From Wolfiporia cocos (taxonomy: Eukaryota > Basidiomycota > Agaricomycetes > Polyporales > Phaeolaceae), in assembly GCA_029448655.1 (NCBI GenBank), contig JACCLO010000063.1, forward strand, positions 1 through 64,000: 64,000 nt of DNA, in the 5' to 3' direction. The notes under the pieces are model-generated. The model searched no databases. It was given only the letters and a program-made list of their open reading frames with translations, and had not been told where the DNA came from. This document shows, in pieces, positions 1 through 12,051 of this stretch. Each line of letters opens with the position of its first letter. Within the stretch, counting starts at the first letter, position 1. A program made the position numbers and the translations under genes.

Positions 1-2144
1 ACGTTGAGGCGGGGCCAGCAGAACCGAGTCGACGTCAGATGGATCACATAGTTCCTCATCGCTTGCGCCAAAGGCTTCTCTTCGGACATTTTTCGAACGC
101 ATATGGGGCGTAGATTTCATAGACTGACGTTCGTCGATAGCAGAAGATCTCGAACTAGTCGCGTTATCAAGGTCTGATCCGCAGCTGAGTTCGTCACTGC
201 TTTGGTTGGTATTGTAGACTAGCGGAAAGTTGACAGTGTTGATGAGCGCGGATGCTATGGATTGTGTGATACTCACATTGTTGGACTTTCTCAATCCTCT
301 AGTGAGTGGAGATCAGTCATGGAAGAATGCGATCAATTTAGCGCACCTCGGATTGGCTTAGTTGTTTCATCGGCTTGCCCTGGGTGTCAAAATCTAAAAC
401 CAGTGGCGACGTCGCTAGTGATAGCTTCGGTGGGAGTATCTCTCTATACTTCTGTCCCTGCATTACGATACCGTGTCAGCACTCGCAAACCAGATAGAAA
501 GTATAAGCTACGCTTTCTTACTTGACCTCTGTCGCGCAACGCATTTGCGAATCTGTCCAGATCGCCGCTCGTAAGAGTAAACGTTACAACTGGGCCGCTT
601 TCGTCTATGCCAGAGGTTATCGGTTCTCCTCCGAGAATAGGAGGACTGCACATGACAATTTGCACCTGCGCGCCGACCCTCTCCTCGCCAGAACGCTCGC
701 GCAGGATATCTATTTTGTGTATGGAAGTGTATGAGATTGTCAGGGATTCATATTGGTTATCCTGTATCGATGTATGAACATATAATCAGCTCGCCGTATG
801 ACGGACATCGAATAAGGTCAAAAGGCACACTTCTATGAGCATGTTCACGAGTATTGCCTTGGGATCGACATATAGCCTATCGCATCGTTGTGTTTGCCCA
901 CAGGCACAGACTTCTTCTATCGCAAAAGGCTGCGGGCTATATGGCGCCGGTCAGCGTGATAATACGGCAGCTTAAGTTACTCACAAAGTCCGGTCGCCAG
1001 CAGCCAGTGCTTCGGCAATCTTCCGTGAGGTCACGTCCCAGTCCTCCGAGGGCACGTTCTCAAGCAGCCCCGTGACCTTTTTGTCCGATGCTGGTGGTTT
1101 CCGGGGGAGACGACTTGCTGAACACAGACTGGATGAATGCAGTACGGTTTGCGCGACCGGAGGCAGCCCCCTTCGTTGAAGGCAATAGACGCGCAAATAG
1201 CGTCAACAAGCTCTCCAGAGGAAGGAAATCTGGATCATGGTATCGGAATCTGACATGACGCTGCTTCGAGAGAGCTTACCTTTGGTGCGCCAGATGGTGG
1301 CTCCGAGGCGACGACTACGCACAAGAAATGGTATGCGGCATAGTAAGGTAAAATGGAATCAGGCTCACCCTCCAAGGATTTGGTCGTCACGAAGCGTGTG
1401 TTGATTGGCGTGATGCATCGCAGCAGAATCGGCGAGAAGAGTATATGCCTGGTAATGTCGAAATGAGTGTAAGTTTGGCGCATAAATAAAGGTGTAAGAG
1501 ACCGTACAGTGCATCGTAAACCAGTACTTATCATCGGAGCAGTTGGTGAGAAACATATGTCGCATAGATTGGGAAAAAGCGTGGCTGCTATGACGTCCTT
1601 TGCTTTGCTACTTTTGCCTTTGTCTAGCGCACCCATGAGCCCATCTGAAGAAGGGAATGGGGATGGAGATTACCGTTTTCACTTTCATCGAGAAAATCCT
1701 GGACATAGTCAGCTTCCCGGACAAAGCGTAAACATCGAACTAAAGCATACGAGAACACCGGACAAGAGAGAGTTGAGCACTCCTTCCCATAACCCCTGTT
1801 GCTCATTCTGCTGCTTTCTAAGAGTTGGGAGAACCTTCTCGTGATAGACCTTGTAGAAAATCGCGGCAGCGGCTTCAAGGGCAGGCTGCGGAAAAGCAGA
1901 GTATATGGGAAGAAGGGGCCTGCGCAGACACTGAGATAACACTTTGGATGCTTGCTCGGATATCGTGGATAAATTCTATATGATGATGAACAGACATCCA
2001 CTGAGCCCCAAATAGCTGCCTTACGAGTAAGACGAGGTGGGAGGACACCTTCTCGAGGGCCTCTGCTAGACTTTTGCTATTCTTGGCGCGAGATTTTGAG
2101 ATAGTCTGCTGCAGCAATTTGAAAGGAGAATCGGAGGCAGACAT
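1..2144 (-). CDS. Unidentified spliced gene, 3' part off the left edge
   Basis: I do not recognise this protein. The best start is the ATG at 2144 (MSASDSPFKLLQ). Exon 1 is 1941-2144. A GT-AG intron at 1886-1940 joins in phase to exon 2 (1751-1885), which is helix-rich (PALEAAAAIFYKVYHEKV). Further exons read DFLDESEND, then ALDKGKSSKAKDVIAA (about 1590-1640), then FARLLPSTKGAASGRANR and LENVPSEDWDVTSRKIAEAL (about 1000-1190). Another block at 444-720 contains VVTFTLTSGDLDRFANALRD. A Ser/Asp-rich stretch at 1-220 is open to the window edge. The helical, repeat-like composition would fit an ARM/HEAT-type scaffold, but that is only an inference. Exon joins below 1600 are uncertain, and some blocks change frame, so the gene may be partly decayed. 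Confidence 0.45.
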
Positions 2145-2514
2145 TTCAAGTGGTGGGTGTACAAGGAGTAACTAGTATGGCTGTCAAGAACAAGGCGCGA
2201 CGCGGAAACGCGTAGTGTCACATCCATCACAAATACGTGACGCGACGCAACGCACGCGCTACTAGACATCTCTGAATTAAGACGCCGATTCGAGCCGACG
2301 TTGTCCAGAATACAAGCTTGTGCTTCTGCGGACGCTTCAAACATAGCTGGTATATGTATGGTATATGATATTTCTCATTAGCAGAAAGTAGCCACCCTTG
2401 CCGCTCGTTTGTCTTCAGGGCGAGGTATGCGATAATGGTACAAGACAAGAAAGAAGCATAACCAAAGCTGGCGTAGAGTGACAAGAATGTCCGAACAATG
2501 CATACGAGAGCCAA

Positions 2515-3640
2515 TCACTCATACATCTTGTCTCCGTCGGTCTCAACGCCATAGAACTGCCACATCCGATGCGCCTCCAAGTCCGGCATCCCATCCATCT
2601 TCGCGCCCACTTCTCCGTCAACCTCATATAGCTGTTTAGTCTATAAATGAAGTCTTATGAGGCACCAAACAGCAACTAGGAAAGGAGGGAGGGGGGGTTG
2701 CTCACGAGACAGAGCGTAGTCTTGATCATCGGAGGGCCAGGCGTAAATTGCTCGAAGTCGTCGTTTGACGAGTCTGCTTGATCCCTAGCGAATAAGTGCG
2801 GATGTGGTACGTGCAAATGTTCATCACCACCCTCCGTGGCAGAATCTACTAGCATGTCGGGCGCAGCGGGATTACTTGGGACAGCGACCTGCATTGTTCG
2901 CTTGACACGTATGAGTCTTTCTTCGATCCATCGAGTATAACTGCATCTGAAATTGCCCGTGCGACAAGATCGGTAATAGATTTCTGACCAGTGCAAAGTA
3001 GCTTAAAATAGCATGAGTACATGATGCTGATTCTCAAAAAAGTGAGGATGCGTACAATGAGCTCGGCGCTGATCTCGCGCCTGCCAAGTGTTCGACAACA
3101 CACGCTCTTCTTTGCCGTCGGAGCCTGGAGTTGTCTTACAGCCTTGATGCTCGAAGGTCGAGCCGGTCTCCGAGAATCGTTGTTATTTTCAGCTCTGACA
3201 GCAACGAGACGAGTGTGCAAAAGAAATCAACACAGCTGGCCCGGCACACGTAGCGATCTGCACTGGTGTGAGTGCGTCCCTGTCCTCGGCGTGAGGGGTA
3301 GTCGGCGGATTCGAAGAACCCAGGGGGAAGTGGCTGCCCGTGAACGATCGTCGTGTTGGCAGTGGAGTCATACTCCGAGAACTGGTGAGGGCCACCGTAG
3401 ATCCTCTGCCCATAGCGACCGTAAAGCTTCGTAGCCACCCGGCAGAGCGCGAACTCCCCGAGGTCGATCGGACCGGCGCGAAGCATTTGATCGAAGAGGA
3501 GGTACCGTGCGAAGCTGGGGCGTCGTGAAATAGTGCCGCACCTGCTCGAAGTCTTCGGAGGATGACGTCTCGATTGGCGAGGATAGTGAGCGCTTGAGCT
3601 TCGAGTGGGAGACCAATATTGCGATCAGTGGTCGGAAAAC
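2515..3640 (-). CDS. Unidentified spliced gene
   Basis: No family is recognised. Reading on the minus strand, an N-terminal block near 3190-3530 contains FARYLLFDQMLRAGPIDLGE and STANTTIVHGQPLPPGFFES. A middle block near 2950-3100 contains SAELIVRILTFL, which resembles the core of an F-box, but the rest of an F-box is not convincing. The C-terminal part is clean: an acidic exon ending FTPGPPMIKTTLCL at 2706, a GT-AG intron at 2632-2705, then a last exon 2515-2631 starting LYEVDGEVGAKMDGMPD and ending DGDKMYE before TGA. The splice restores phase exactly, which supports a real gene. The middle section changes frame at least twice. The start codon was not determined. Confidence 0.4.
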
Positions 3641-4897
3641 ACTATGGCCGGGGTTCGGAGGAGGATTACGATCACCCACCCACCAGCTCGTCCCATTTTC
3701 CCACACTAGTCTCCGCCAGCGTCCACACGTCCTCCTCCTCCCGGCCCTCCTCGTTCCTCCCAAGGAGCAAGCATCACGTGTCCTCTGACCCGCCACGGCG
3801 CGAGCGGCACCGTCCTCTTAGTATCACATGAACATCCGCCGCAGGCACAGTCGGGACGCCGTGCACGGTCACAGCAGCAAGTGTGGCCGGCGCCCGGCGC
3901 CCGGAGTTACCATATCAATAAATCAGCACCGAGCCGCTATGAGAGGGCAGGGATTGGAAGGGAAGGGGATGAACATGAGCGCGGTCGCGACGTCAGTCAC
4001 AAACGCGTGTGGAGGAGGCCGGTCCACCGGACGTGCACCGCGTCTGCGACGGACGCCGGCGCGGGCGGCGCGTAGACGGCAACGTAAGGGTCGGTAGCGT
4101 CGCCAGCGTGCGGCCTGCCGCGGCCGAGTGAGTGAGGTGAGATCGGCGTGTGAAAGGGAGATGGCGCAGCTCACCGCTGTGCGTGTAGGCATGCCATTCC
4201 GCCTACTGAAAGAGAGCGCAGATACGTCCGCCTCCCAGTCTGCCTGCCCGTTGCGGCGTGTGGCGCCCGGGCGCAGGGGAAGGACGTGGAGAGGTGTATC
4301 GCGGGCAGCGTCGTGACGGTCGGCGAGACTACGTGTGCGAGGGATGCTTCCAGGGGGTGAGTGCGAGTGCATATGAAGAGTACTATATATGCGGGACCGA
4401 TCGCGGGCAAACGGGACGCAGGACACCTGACTGCAAGGCGTAGAGCACGCGCCGTGGGCACGGAGCGTGTCCCAGCCCGATAGCGCCGCGTGCTGCTTCG
4501 TGTTCAGCGTGACCACGTCGAGAGGAGCGAGCACCGCAACGCTGTCACCGCGGCGGATGAAGACAGATGGACACGACGCAGTAATTAAGGCATAGGTCGG
4601 ACGGTGATGGGCGTGATAACACATGTAACTAACTTTCACAATCCTGTACGTCCTCCCGGGCTGCTCGAGTCTCGTATTGTATTCGTTTCAGACCTGCCTG
4701 TACGCACAATTGAGATCCCTTATTAGGATGGTCCGAGATTCGTGCACGCTCGTCATCGATCGCATGCGGGGACTCAAACCCGCCGTCATTTGTCGTCGCC
4801 CTCGGTCTCGCGCCTTTTCCTTTTCGCTGGATCGCTACGCTCGTCCCATATTTTCCTGGCTTTGCACGCCCTGCCTCATCCCACCCCGCTACGGCGA
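3641..4897. other. GC-rich intergenic interval between divergent genes
   Basis: This lies between the 5' ends of the minus-strand gene at 2515-3640 and the plus-strand MSH4, so it should hold both promoters. It is GC- and CpG-rich. A 238-codon minus-strand frame (3923-4639) is Arg/Pro/Ala-rich and looks like a by-product of composition. I see no supported gene. Confidence 0.4.
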
Positions 4898-7800
4898 ATG
4901 TCACGCGGCTGGGCAGCCCAGTCGCGTCCGGCTACCGCCCGACCCCAGACCGCCGCATCATCCAGGCACGAGGCCAGCTATGTCCTGGAAGGGCGCGGAG
5001 TGTCACCGTGAAGTCGGCTTGCTGCATTGACAAGGATACCGGGAGGGTTTCCCTTATCCAGGTGCGCATGTAGTCAGCTCGTACTGAATCAATCGCTCAA
5101 TATGATGGTCCGCAGCTCGTGGACAGTCCCACATATGTCAAGACGCTGCATCAGCTTCATCTGCATTCTCCATCCATTATTCTGGTCCCAACACCTTTTT
5201 ATCTCTGATAGATACACCTATGGCATCTGGAGGAAGAAAGCCTCGTCGACTTCGGTCCTAGTGCAGTGCATGATCGAATGAGTTTGATGCCACAGTCGAT
5301 CCAGTGATGAGAAAATACTGGAACGATGATGCTGGTGAGCAATATGACTACTGAGCACATGCTTCGCGTTGCAACTGTAAACGCAGGACTTGCCTTTGTC
5401 AACCAGCTGATAGTTGATGACGATGAGCGGCCTGCAACTCTTGTCGCGGTGTCCAGCAAGTGGTATATGCGTCCGAAACCTGCGACTATACTGAACACAT
5501 TAATAGGTTATTACGCGCTCTCTGCAGCTAGCGCGCTATTCGAGTATGCAGAGTCGATAGCTCAATTTACGCTTTGCTCCTTCTTCGCTCCTCATACGAT
5601 ATGTACAAGTAGAAGGCAGCATGATGATAGATCCCGAGACTGCTCGAAACTTGGAGCTGGTGGGCAGCATCTCATTCAAGAGGTCCCACCCATTCCATGT
5701 TTGGGTAACCTCTCTGTCTCTTAATATATGCCCACGATTCAAGTAATTCACACCTAGGCTATTAAATCATACATACACTGCAATGGGTGCTCGCCTCCTC
5801 CGGGCAAATGTACTCGCGCTATCACTGGTATCTCATTTTGCAACCGTTACGGAGTTGATCTAATAATGCTGCAGACAGTCTTCTATAGAGGCGCGCCTTG
5901 ATGTCGTCGAAGGTCTATCAACTCCATGGATGTGTCTATTTCGGCTTACTGTCTTAAAGAGCTCATACAGAATGGAAATCGTTTCGACAATATGAAGAAC
6001 GCGCTCAAGTCCTCCATAATATGGACTTCGATAAGCTAATCTGCTCGGCAAGCTTTCGCCGTTTCAGGTCATGCACAGTATCAATGCTCATTTGAATCAT
6101 CAGCTTGCTGCATCCGAGGCGCGTGAGACAAGCACTGCAAAGCTTGCTGCCGCTCGCGTCGCGCAAATGCTCAGTCTCCGAAACATAGTCAAGAACATGC
6201 CCGTTCTCGCGAAAGCCTTGACAGGCAGCCGCTCCCGTCTGTTACGAATCGTACTGGACGTAGGTGCTGGAGATATAATTGTAGATTGGATGCGCGCTAA
6301 GCGCCTGTTCGATGTAGATGATCTCTGACGAGCGACTTTCAAGAATCGAACAGCATGTTAGCGAAGCATTGAATGAAGAAGAAGCTTCAGCGAAAGTACG
6401 TGCCAAATAACGCAGCCTTCGTTGAGATTCGATGGATCTATACAGCGCGGCCTGAATGCGGTGAATGCACGTGTGTACGCCGTCAAGGTATGTTTCCTCC
6501 TCCTTAACATCATTTGTTAATGCTCAAATCCAGCAAATCAGGCAAACTACAATCGCCTCCTTGACGTCGCACGAGAAACATACAAGGAGAATGTCGGGGA
6601 TATATTTGCATTGAACCGCGAACTCTCGGAGCAACACGACCTGCCTCTTAGTCTAGTGTACCAGGACACAGGCTTCGTTTTTGCTTTGAAGAAGACAGAT
6701 CTCCGAGGGGAGCTACCTAGAGGCTTTGTGAATGTGACAGCTCAGAGAAAGCGGTGGCTCTTTTCTAGTATCGAGCTGGTCAGTCCTGTACGAGGTTACC
6801 AGTGTGAGAATGCTCACAGCTTGAGCAGAAGAAGAGAAACGCGCGCATGAAGGATGCACTGGACGAGACGCTGATCATGAGTGACAAGTATGTAGTACCG
6901 GTTGGCATTCCAATACCCGGCTCACAGGTCATACCAGGATTATACAAGAGTTGATCGCCGAGATCGTCGATGTCATTGGAGCTCTGTACAAAGCTTCGGA
7001 GGCCGTTGCCATTGTGGACATGTTGTGGTCTTTTGCGCATGCCAGCATTCGTACGTCCTGTAAATGCTAGACTGACAGAGATGTTGATTGTAAGGTTTGG
7101 TTTTGATTTCTTAGTGCGTGACTATGGTGAGCATCCTCTAAGTTAGATAACAGTGACCACTTAATACTTGGTGTAGTGCGTCCCGAGTTCACGGGAACCT
7201 TAGCCATAAAGGCGGGGCAGCATCCTGTTCTAGAGAACGTTCAGGCGGCCGGGACGCTTGTACCGAATGATGTATATTGCTGCGAGGCTTCCTCTTTTCA
7301 AATTGTCCAGGGGCCGAAGTTCGTCTGATCATCTGATTCATCATATCTATCGCTCAATGCTGATTCAACGCAGCATGTTAGGTACGCCGAGCCCGTATAT
7401 GGTCAACAAACATCCGATTGTCTGTGACCATAGGCAAGAGCATATACTTGCGGCAGATTGGGCTGCTGACAGTCATGGCAATGTGCGGATGCTTTGTTCC
7501 TGCTGAGTACGGTAGCTTCAGGTGCGGACCTTCTCCAAATATCACCAAAACCGCCTCTTTGAATGTCGTATCATGCAGACTGCACGATGCACTCCTGACT
7601 CGGCTATCGAACGACGACGATATCGAAAAGAGCCTGAGCACATTTGCGAGTGAGATGGCATCTTGCGCGATGATCGTTGGTTTGTAACTTGAGCTAACTA
7701 TGAAACCAGCATCATCTTGATGCCGAAATTGTGCCAGGGATTGCTACGGAGAATTCTCTCATCCTGATCGACGAAGTTGGCCGCGGCACCTCTCCAAGGG

Positions 7801-8640
7801 AAGAAGTTGGCATCTCGCATGCCATCGCAGAGGAACTCATCAAACTCAAGGTCGTACCGGCTCATTTTGCGGTCCCTGTACATTACTGATAATGCCGTTG
7901 GTTTGCTAGTCATATGTCTTCTTCGCAACGTATGCACCTGTACCATTATCACTAATGTATGGGTTGCTTACAGGCCCTGTAGTCACTTCAGCGAGCTCAC
8001 GACAACATTGTCGCGCCAGCCATCTGTTGTCAAGTGAGTAGGTTTTGAATGATTACATCTCGGTTACTAACAGAACTTGTCAGCCTTCATCTTGCCGTTC
8101 AGGTTCTCCATACCAATCGCTTCGTGTATCTTTGTTAACTTCTGACGCAGAGGTCACGCCAATCCACGTCGAACTTTGGCATGACTTTTCAATACAGGTG
8201 CGTACATTTGCGAGACCTTGGCCCTTTGCTGTTCGTCACAGAGTTGTCGACGGAGCGCCGGAACAGACGAGCCACTACGGTTTGTTGGACATATTGTGTG
8301 GTACGCTGAGCTAAGTTTCATCTGTGCCAGGTCTTGATCTTGCCCGACTTGCCGATCTACCGAATGACGTCCTCGCCGAGGGAAGGCGGGTCGCAGAAGC
8401 CTTGAGCGAGATGGAGGAACGCCAGGAGCAGGATAGCCGCTCGAACAAAGTCTCCATACGGCGCAAGGCCCTCCTCAGGGTATGTACTCCTTATGGCAGG
8501 TGCTACTTTCAGTCCGCTCTCAGCTACGGACCCAACTCACGCAAGCGCTCGATCATTCCTCGCTACCCGATGAAGAGTTGGCTGCTCATCTTGCTCGATT
8601 CCAGAAGGAGATCATGCAGGTCCTCCGTGATACCATGTAG
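4898..8640 (+). CDS. MSH4: MutS homologue MSH4 (meiotic), spliced, with frame breaks
   Basis: MSH4 pairs with MSH5 to form a nuclear clamp that stabilises recombination intermediates and promotes meiotic crossovers. In order I see: a low-complexity N-terminus from the ATG at 4898; EGRGVS then IDKDTGRVSLIQ (4988-5061); GLAFVNQL and the connector block; MMIDPETARNLELVG (5622-5666); a lever/clamp stretch with YNRLLDVARETYKENVGDIF (about 6548-6607); a split Walker A (7311-7444); Walker B LILIDEVGRGTS (about 7755-7793); HFSEL; and the C-terminal SHYG...LDLARLADLPNDVLAEG, ending RDTM before TAG at 8638. As in the MSH4/5 family, there is no mismatch-recognition domain. At least ten introns fit. Single-base frame breaks occur near 5005, 5020, 5279, 5690 and 5990, and Walker A has two unusual residues. 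It is either a decaying copy or a locus with assembly errors. Family assignment is secure; functionality is doubtful. Confidence 0.8.
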
Positions 8641-9540
8641 TATGTCGGGTACATCCTTTGACAAGTAAGCGGTTCTGTACTTGTGTGATCACACGCACGA
8701 GTGTGGAAAAGACGGCGCCGCGTCATTTTTCGATCCATACTTGCACTTAAGCTGCCCAGATAGCAATAGCGGACACATATCACCGTGGCCGCCACAAACG
8801 TAGCGGCAGCGAACCGGACTTGTCGGGCCGTCCGTGTTTTATGACTTCCCAGGAATGCGCCCACCGGCGCCTACGTAGCAATTGCGCTTTGATCCGGTAC
8901 AATTGCGCATTGTACTAGCCATAGACCGCCAAGCTCTGGCTAGCTGCCGTTGTCCATCTCCGACAGACACATCAGTCTGAAAATGTGCATGCCAATCACG
9001 GCGACGGGCACGTACTCTATCACCAAGATCGTCCTCTGCCATCTATGATCATGACGGATGTCAACGAGAATCGAATCCCTTTGATCATCAACCCCATCAA
9101 AATCACCACGATATCCAAGTCAGACTCCTCCTTGGTGCCTCCGATTCTGCATCATTCTGGTTAGGTTCTATTGCAATGATGTACTGCTCATGTTTCGACC
9201 TCTGGGAGTTTTAAACTGCAACCCAGACATGATCCGAGCACGCTGACCAACAAAGCACCGGAGCTATCTCAACAGTGCAGTCCCGACATCTTCGCGTCGT
9301 TCAAACCGGCCGATCAGCCCACCACCCGAAGCTAAGGTTCTATTGGACAGCCACAAAAGTGATAGTCCGGATTGCATCGTGCTGTGCAGAGTCTTCGAAT
9401 CGGCGCCATTCAGTCTCCGCGAACAATATGGCTGTACACACCTGGGTTTCTTTGGAATCAAATCCATAAACATGGTATCTCATCGATATCTACGTGGGTA
9501 CCTTTCGATGGCATGCTGAACAAATGACAGGGGAGAAACG
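8641..9540. other. No recognisable gene
   Basis: The interval between MSH4 and the AlkB-like gene contains only short open frames on both strands. A minus-strand frame at 8839-9042 has no visible domain. The last part (about 9260-9540) may belong to the 5' end of the AlkB-like gene, but I could not place exons. Confidence 0.35.
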
Positions 9541-10990
9541 ATGCTGGTCAAGAACTATTTTCGTGGCAATTCACTTTCGATTGGGTACCCGGTAGCGAAA
9601 CGGTGGATCGGAGTGCTGATCCCTGGTGGCAGGCCCCTCCTTCCATCGGAGCAGACCAGACAGACCCTAATATCATGTTCAATCCTTTCCACTTTCTTCC
9701 TCCCCATTCTTCACCAAATCATCAAATGGATGCCGACTTCGAGTATGGCATCTCGGCCACAAGCTATCATGGCGGAAGGCAATGCGTAAAGTGTGGAAAA
9801 CTGAATGCTCAGCGAAATTTATGGTATTAACTGTGTAGCGGATGCTCAGTGAGTGTGCCTACCAGAGGCGGCCGAAGCAAGCACTCATACATTCGCGCAG
9901 GAAAGCAACTGTATACCTCCTGCGGATGTTCATACCATGCATAATTCCCGTGGTATTTCTCCAGTGACATTGTCGTGTGACAGGCCGTCCGAGCGTGTCA
10001 AACCACCGTAACGGACGTTGCTGATGGCTCGCGTTTAGCGTATATGACAAAGGATGGCGTCTCTGCCAAGCTTATTTATTTATTTATTTATACCTGTAAC
10101 GGGGCAGAGTTGCAGGAGCAGCCGACCAGGCTCTTCAGAGAGATGCTGACGAAAGTTGAATTGTCATTGCTCCAGGATAGCAAGGGTTCCTTTAAAGGTG
10201 AGCACGGACAGCGGTGCGTATGTATTGATTCTAAAACATTCTGTGCGTCCGCAGAGGCCTATTACACCTGCTCATTCAACAATCAAGATACGACAGCGGC
10301 CACGACACATGCCCCGCTCTGTATATTGCAAGCACACGCACTGCTTCAAAGCCGCTTGGCCGCTGAAGGAGGGGGACAGAAATGAATTACTTGGCTTGGG
10401 TTCTCCCTGGCTCAAAGAAGGTGAGTTCTGAATTTACTATTCATGGCTTTCCCCAAGACAGAAGTTGTGCCAGAACGTGCTTGCTGCGAAAAATTCCCCT
10501 GTATACATGATGTACCTCGGCGCCGATGCAGAGTTGTCGATGCGCCCCAAATCATTAGCTCCAGGTGTACAGCAGCTTCTGCCAATCACCGTCGCAGAGC
10601 GTGGATCTCCTAAGAAGGAACTCCCGCACGGAGCTAACGACTCATGCGGGCCTATGGACATAGACGATTCCGATGTCCCAGCGCCGAGTAACAGTGTGAG
10701 CATTCTGGATATGCAAGTTGCTCAAATCACAGACTCCATTACGAAATCTGTCAAAAGGGAGGGGCCGGTACTCCTCGTGACCCTAGAGCACGGAGATATC
10801 CTTATCTTCAACGGTGATGATTTCAAGGTACATTGTGGCACTGTCTTTGCTACCCAGCTGACATTCATTCCAACCAGTATTCACTGAATCGGACCAGCAT
10901 GAGCATTGGTATGCATGGTGATGTATCTTCCTTCCAAAGTACTGAGCTTTCTTTCCAGTACTCATCAGCAGTCGCTGAAGTGGAAGTGGA
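9541..10990 (+). pseudogene. AlkB-like 2-oxoglutarate oxygenase, interrupted
   Basis: Fe(II)/2-oxoglutarate oxygenases of this type act on nucleic acids or proteins. Visible pieces in order: a Cys motif CVKCGKLNAQRN (about 9780-9815) followed by CSGC (about 9834-9846); a middle block containing ELQEQPTRLFREML (about 10108-10150); a core block YLGADAELSMRP then ITVAERGSPKKELP (10510-10632); LEHGDILIFNGDDF (about 10785-10826); and after an intron YSLNRTSMSI (about 10876-10905). The spacing of acidic core, HGD and final R-containing strand resembles the double-stranded beta-helix of basidiomycete AlkB-like proteins. A TAA stop at 9828-9830 falls inside the Cys cluster, and frames change between blocks, so the copy is probably inactive. 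The family is inferred from motifs alone. Confidence 0.5.
10070..10092. repeat. Short TTTA microsatellite
   Basis: About five copies of the tetranucleotide TTTA in tandem, lying in the AlkB-like pseudogene region. Confidence 0.7.
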
Positions 10991-11423
10991 GCATTTCTCA
11001 CTAGTATTTGCACATGAGGGCAAGCATGATCATGCTATGACTACATATTTGATGTGTGCAAGGATGTTCACAGGGTGTGATCACGGTGATAGATATGTAT
11101 GTTGAGACAAAGGACAACCTCATGCAGATTCCTATTTGCAAGTATGTACACCCTATACAGTCCTAAACCATCATGAAAGCATTCTGTACTCAAGCCTCAG
11201 TAAACTGCAAGCTGCTTCAATGAGAATGTAAAATGACATACATACTACTTTGAGGCTTCATCTTCCCAATCTTCCAACTTGGAGGATGGTTTGCCATCAC
11301 CTAGAGGCAAAAATTGAGGAAGTCTCTCCTCCACTTTTTGGCGCTTGGGACCCTGGCCTGCTTCTTCCAATTCTGAAGTAGGCCGCTTCTAGATGCAGAA
11401 ATTTAAATTCAAGCCATTTTGTG
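10991..11423. other. AT-rich interval without recognised gene
   Basis: Composition shifts to AT-rich relative to the flanking host genes. I see no coding block with recognisable motifs. It adjoins the unidentified minus-strand frame at 11424-11864 and could belong to the same inserted sequence. Confidence 0.3.
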
Positions 11424-11864
11424 CTAATCATTCACAAGACTTACTATTCCTCTGCAATCTGCATTCTGGTCTGTAGTGTCAGTCTTGGGCCCTTCCTTCA
11501 GCTCAATCTCCAACTTGGGTAGCTGGAATGCCTCAGCATCCAGCCCAAGGTTGAATAACTTCAAGGCAAAATCAAGTTTTTGACGACCTAATAAAATCCT
11601 AGGGTCTCTGTGGAAGTTGGTTGCTAGTTCGTCGTCCTCCAATCGAAAATCTCTGATTATCTCCTCAGTATACAACTTTGCATTCATTAGTAGAGTAGCA
11701 AAAATAAAAAGAATGTAATGTACCAATGCATGCCTGCCCTTGGCATGCCATTTGTATAGTTCACCAATCTGTGTCGGGAAAGCAGTGGATATGTGATTAT
11801 GAAACATGTCTGTGTGTTCCTTCAAAAGATTCAATCCGTAAATTTGGACCTCTGTTGGCTCCAT
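11424..11864 (-). CDS. Unidentified 146-residue open frame, AT-rich
   Basis: The frame begins at the ATG MEPTEVQIYGLNLLKEHTD and runs uninterrupted to a stop at 11424. It contains a hydrophobic stretch (ALVHYILFIFATLLM), then a charged region (EEIIRDFRLEDDELATNF) and an acidic C-terminus. The longer frame that starts upstream at 12077 overlaps the zinc-ribbon scrap on the other strand, so the internal ATG is preferred. Codon use and base composition differ from neighbouring GC-rich host genes, which may mean a transposon-derived insertion. No function is proposed. Confidence 0.35.
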   Translation of the reverse strand: MEPTEVQIYGLNLLKEHTDMFHNHISTAFPTQIGELYKWHAKGRHALVHYILFIFATLLMNAKLYTEEIIRDFRLEDDELATNFHRDPRILLGRQKLDFALKLFNLGLDAEAFQLPKLEIELKEGPKTDTTDQNADCRGIVSLVND

Positions 11865-12051
11865 TATTATCAGATCGTTGCAGAGTGGATTGGGTGTAAG
11901 GTGACAGCGTGGCATTCCCACAGCACGGATGCAGCGTGATACGCAGCACGTGCCACATCGCTGGGTGCTCATTCGCCGGCCATGTGCAATATAATGCCCG
12001 CGCTGGACCCAGTGATCGGCGCTTATTCGCTCTCCACTCAAACACTTCCCA

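Noticed and set aside
2860..3220. F-box gene call from SAELIVRILTFL
   Set aside because: Only the first helix resembles an F-box. The downstream helices and typical leucine spacing are missing, so the gene was left unidentified.
3923..4639. 238-codon minus-strand open frame, including FIRRGDSVAVLAPL, which resembles the end of an Sm/LSm protein
   Set aside because: Composition is Arg/Pro/Ala-rich as expected from GC-rich shadow frames, the Sm1 and rest of Sm2 are absent, and the interval is a likely promoter region.
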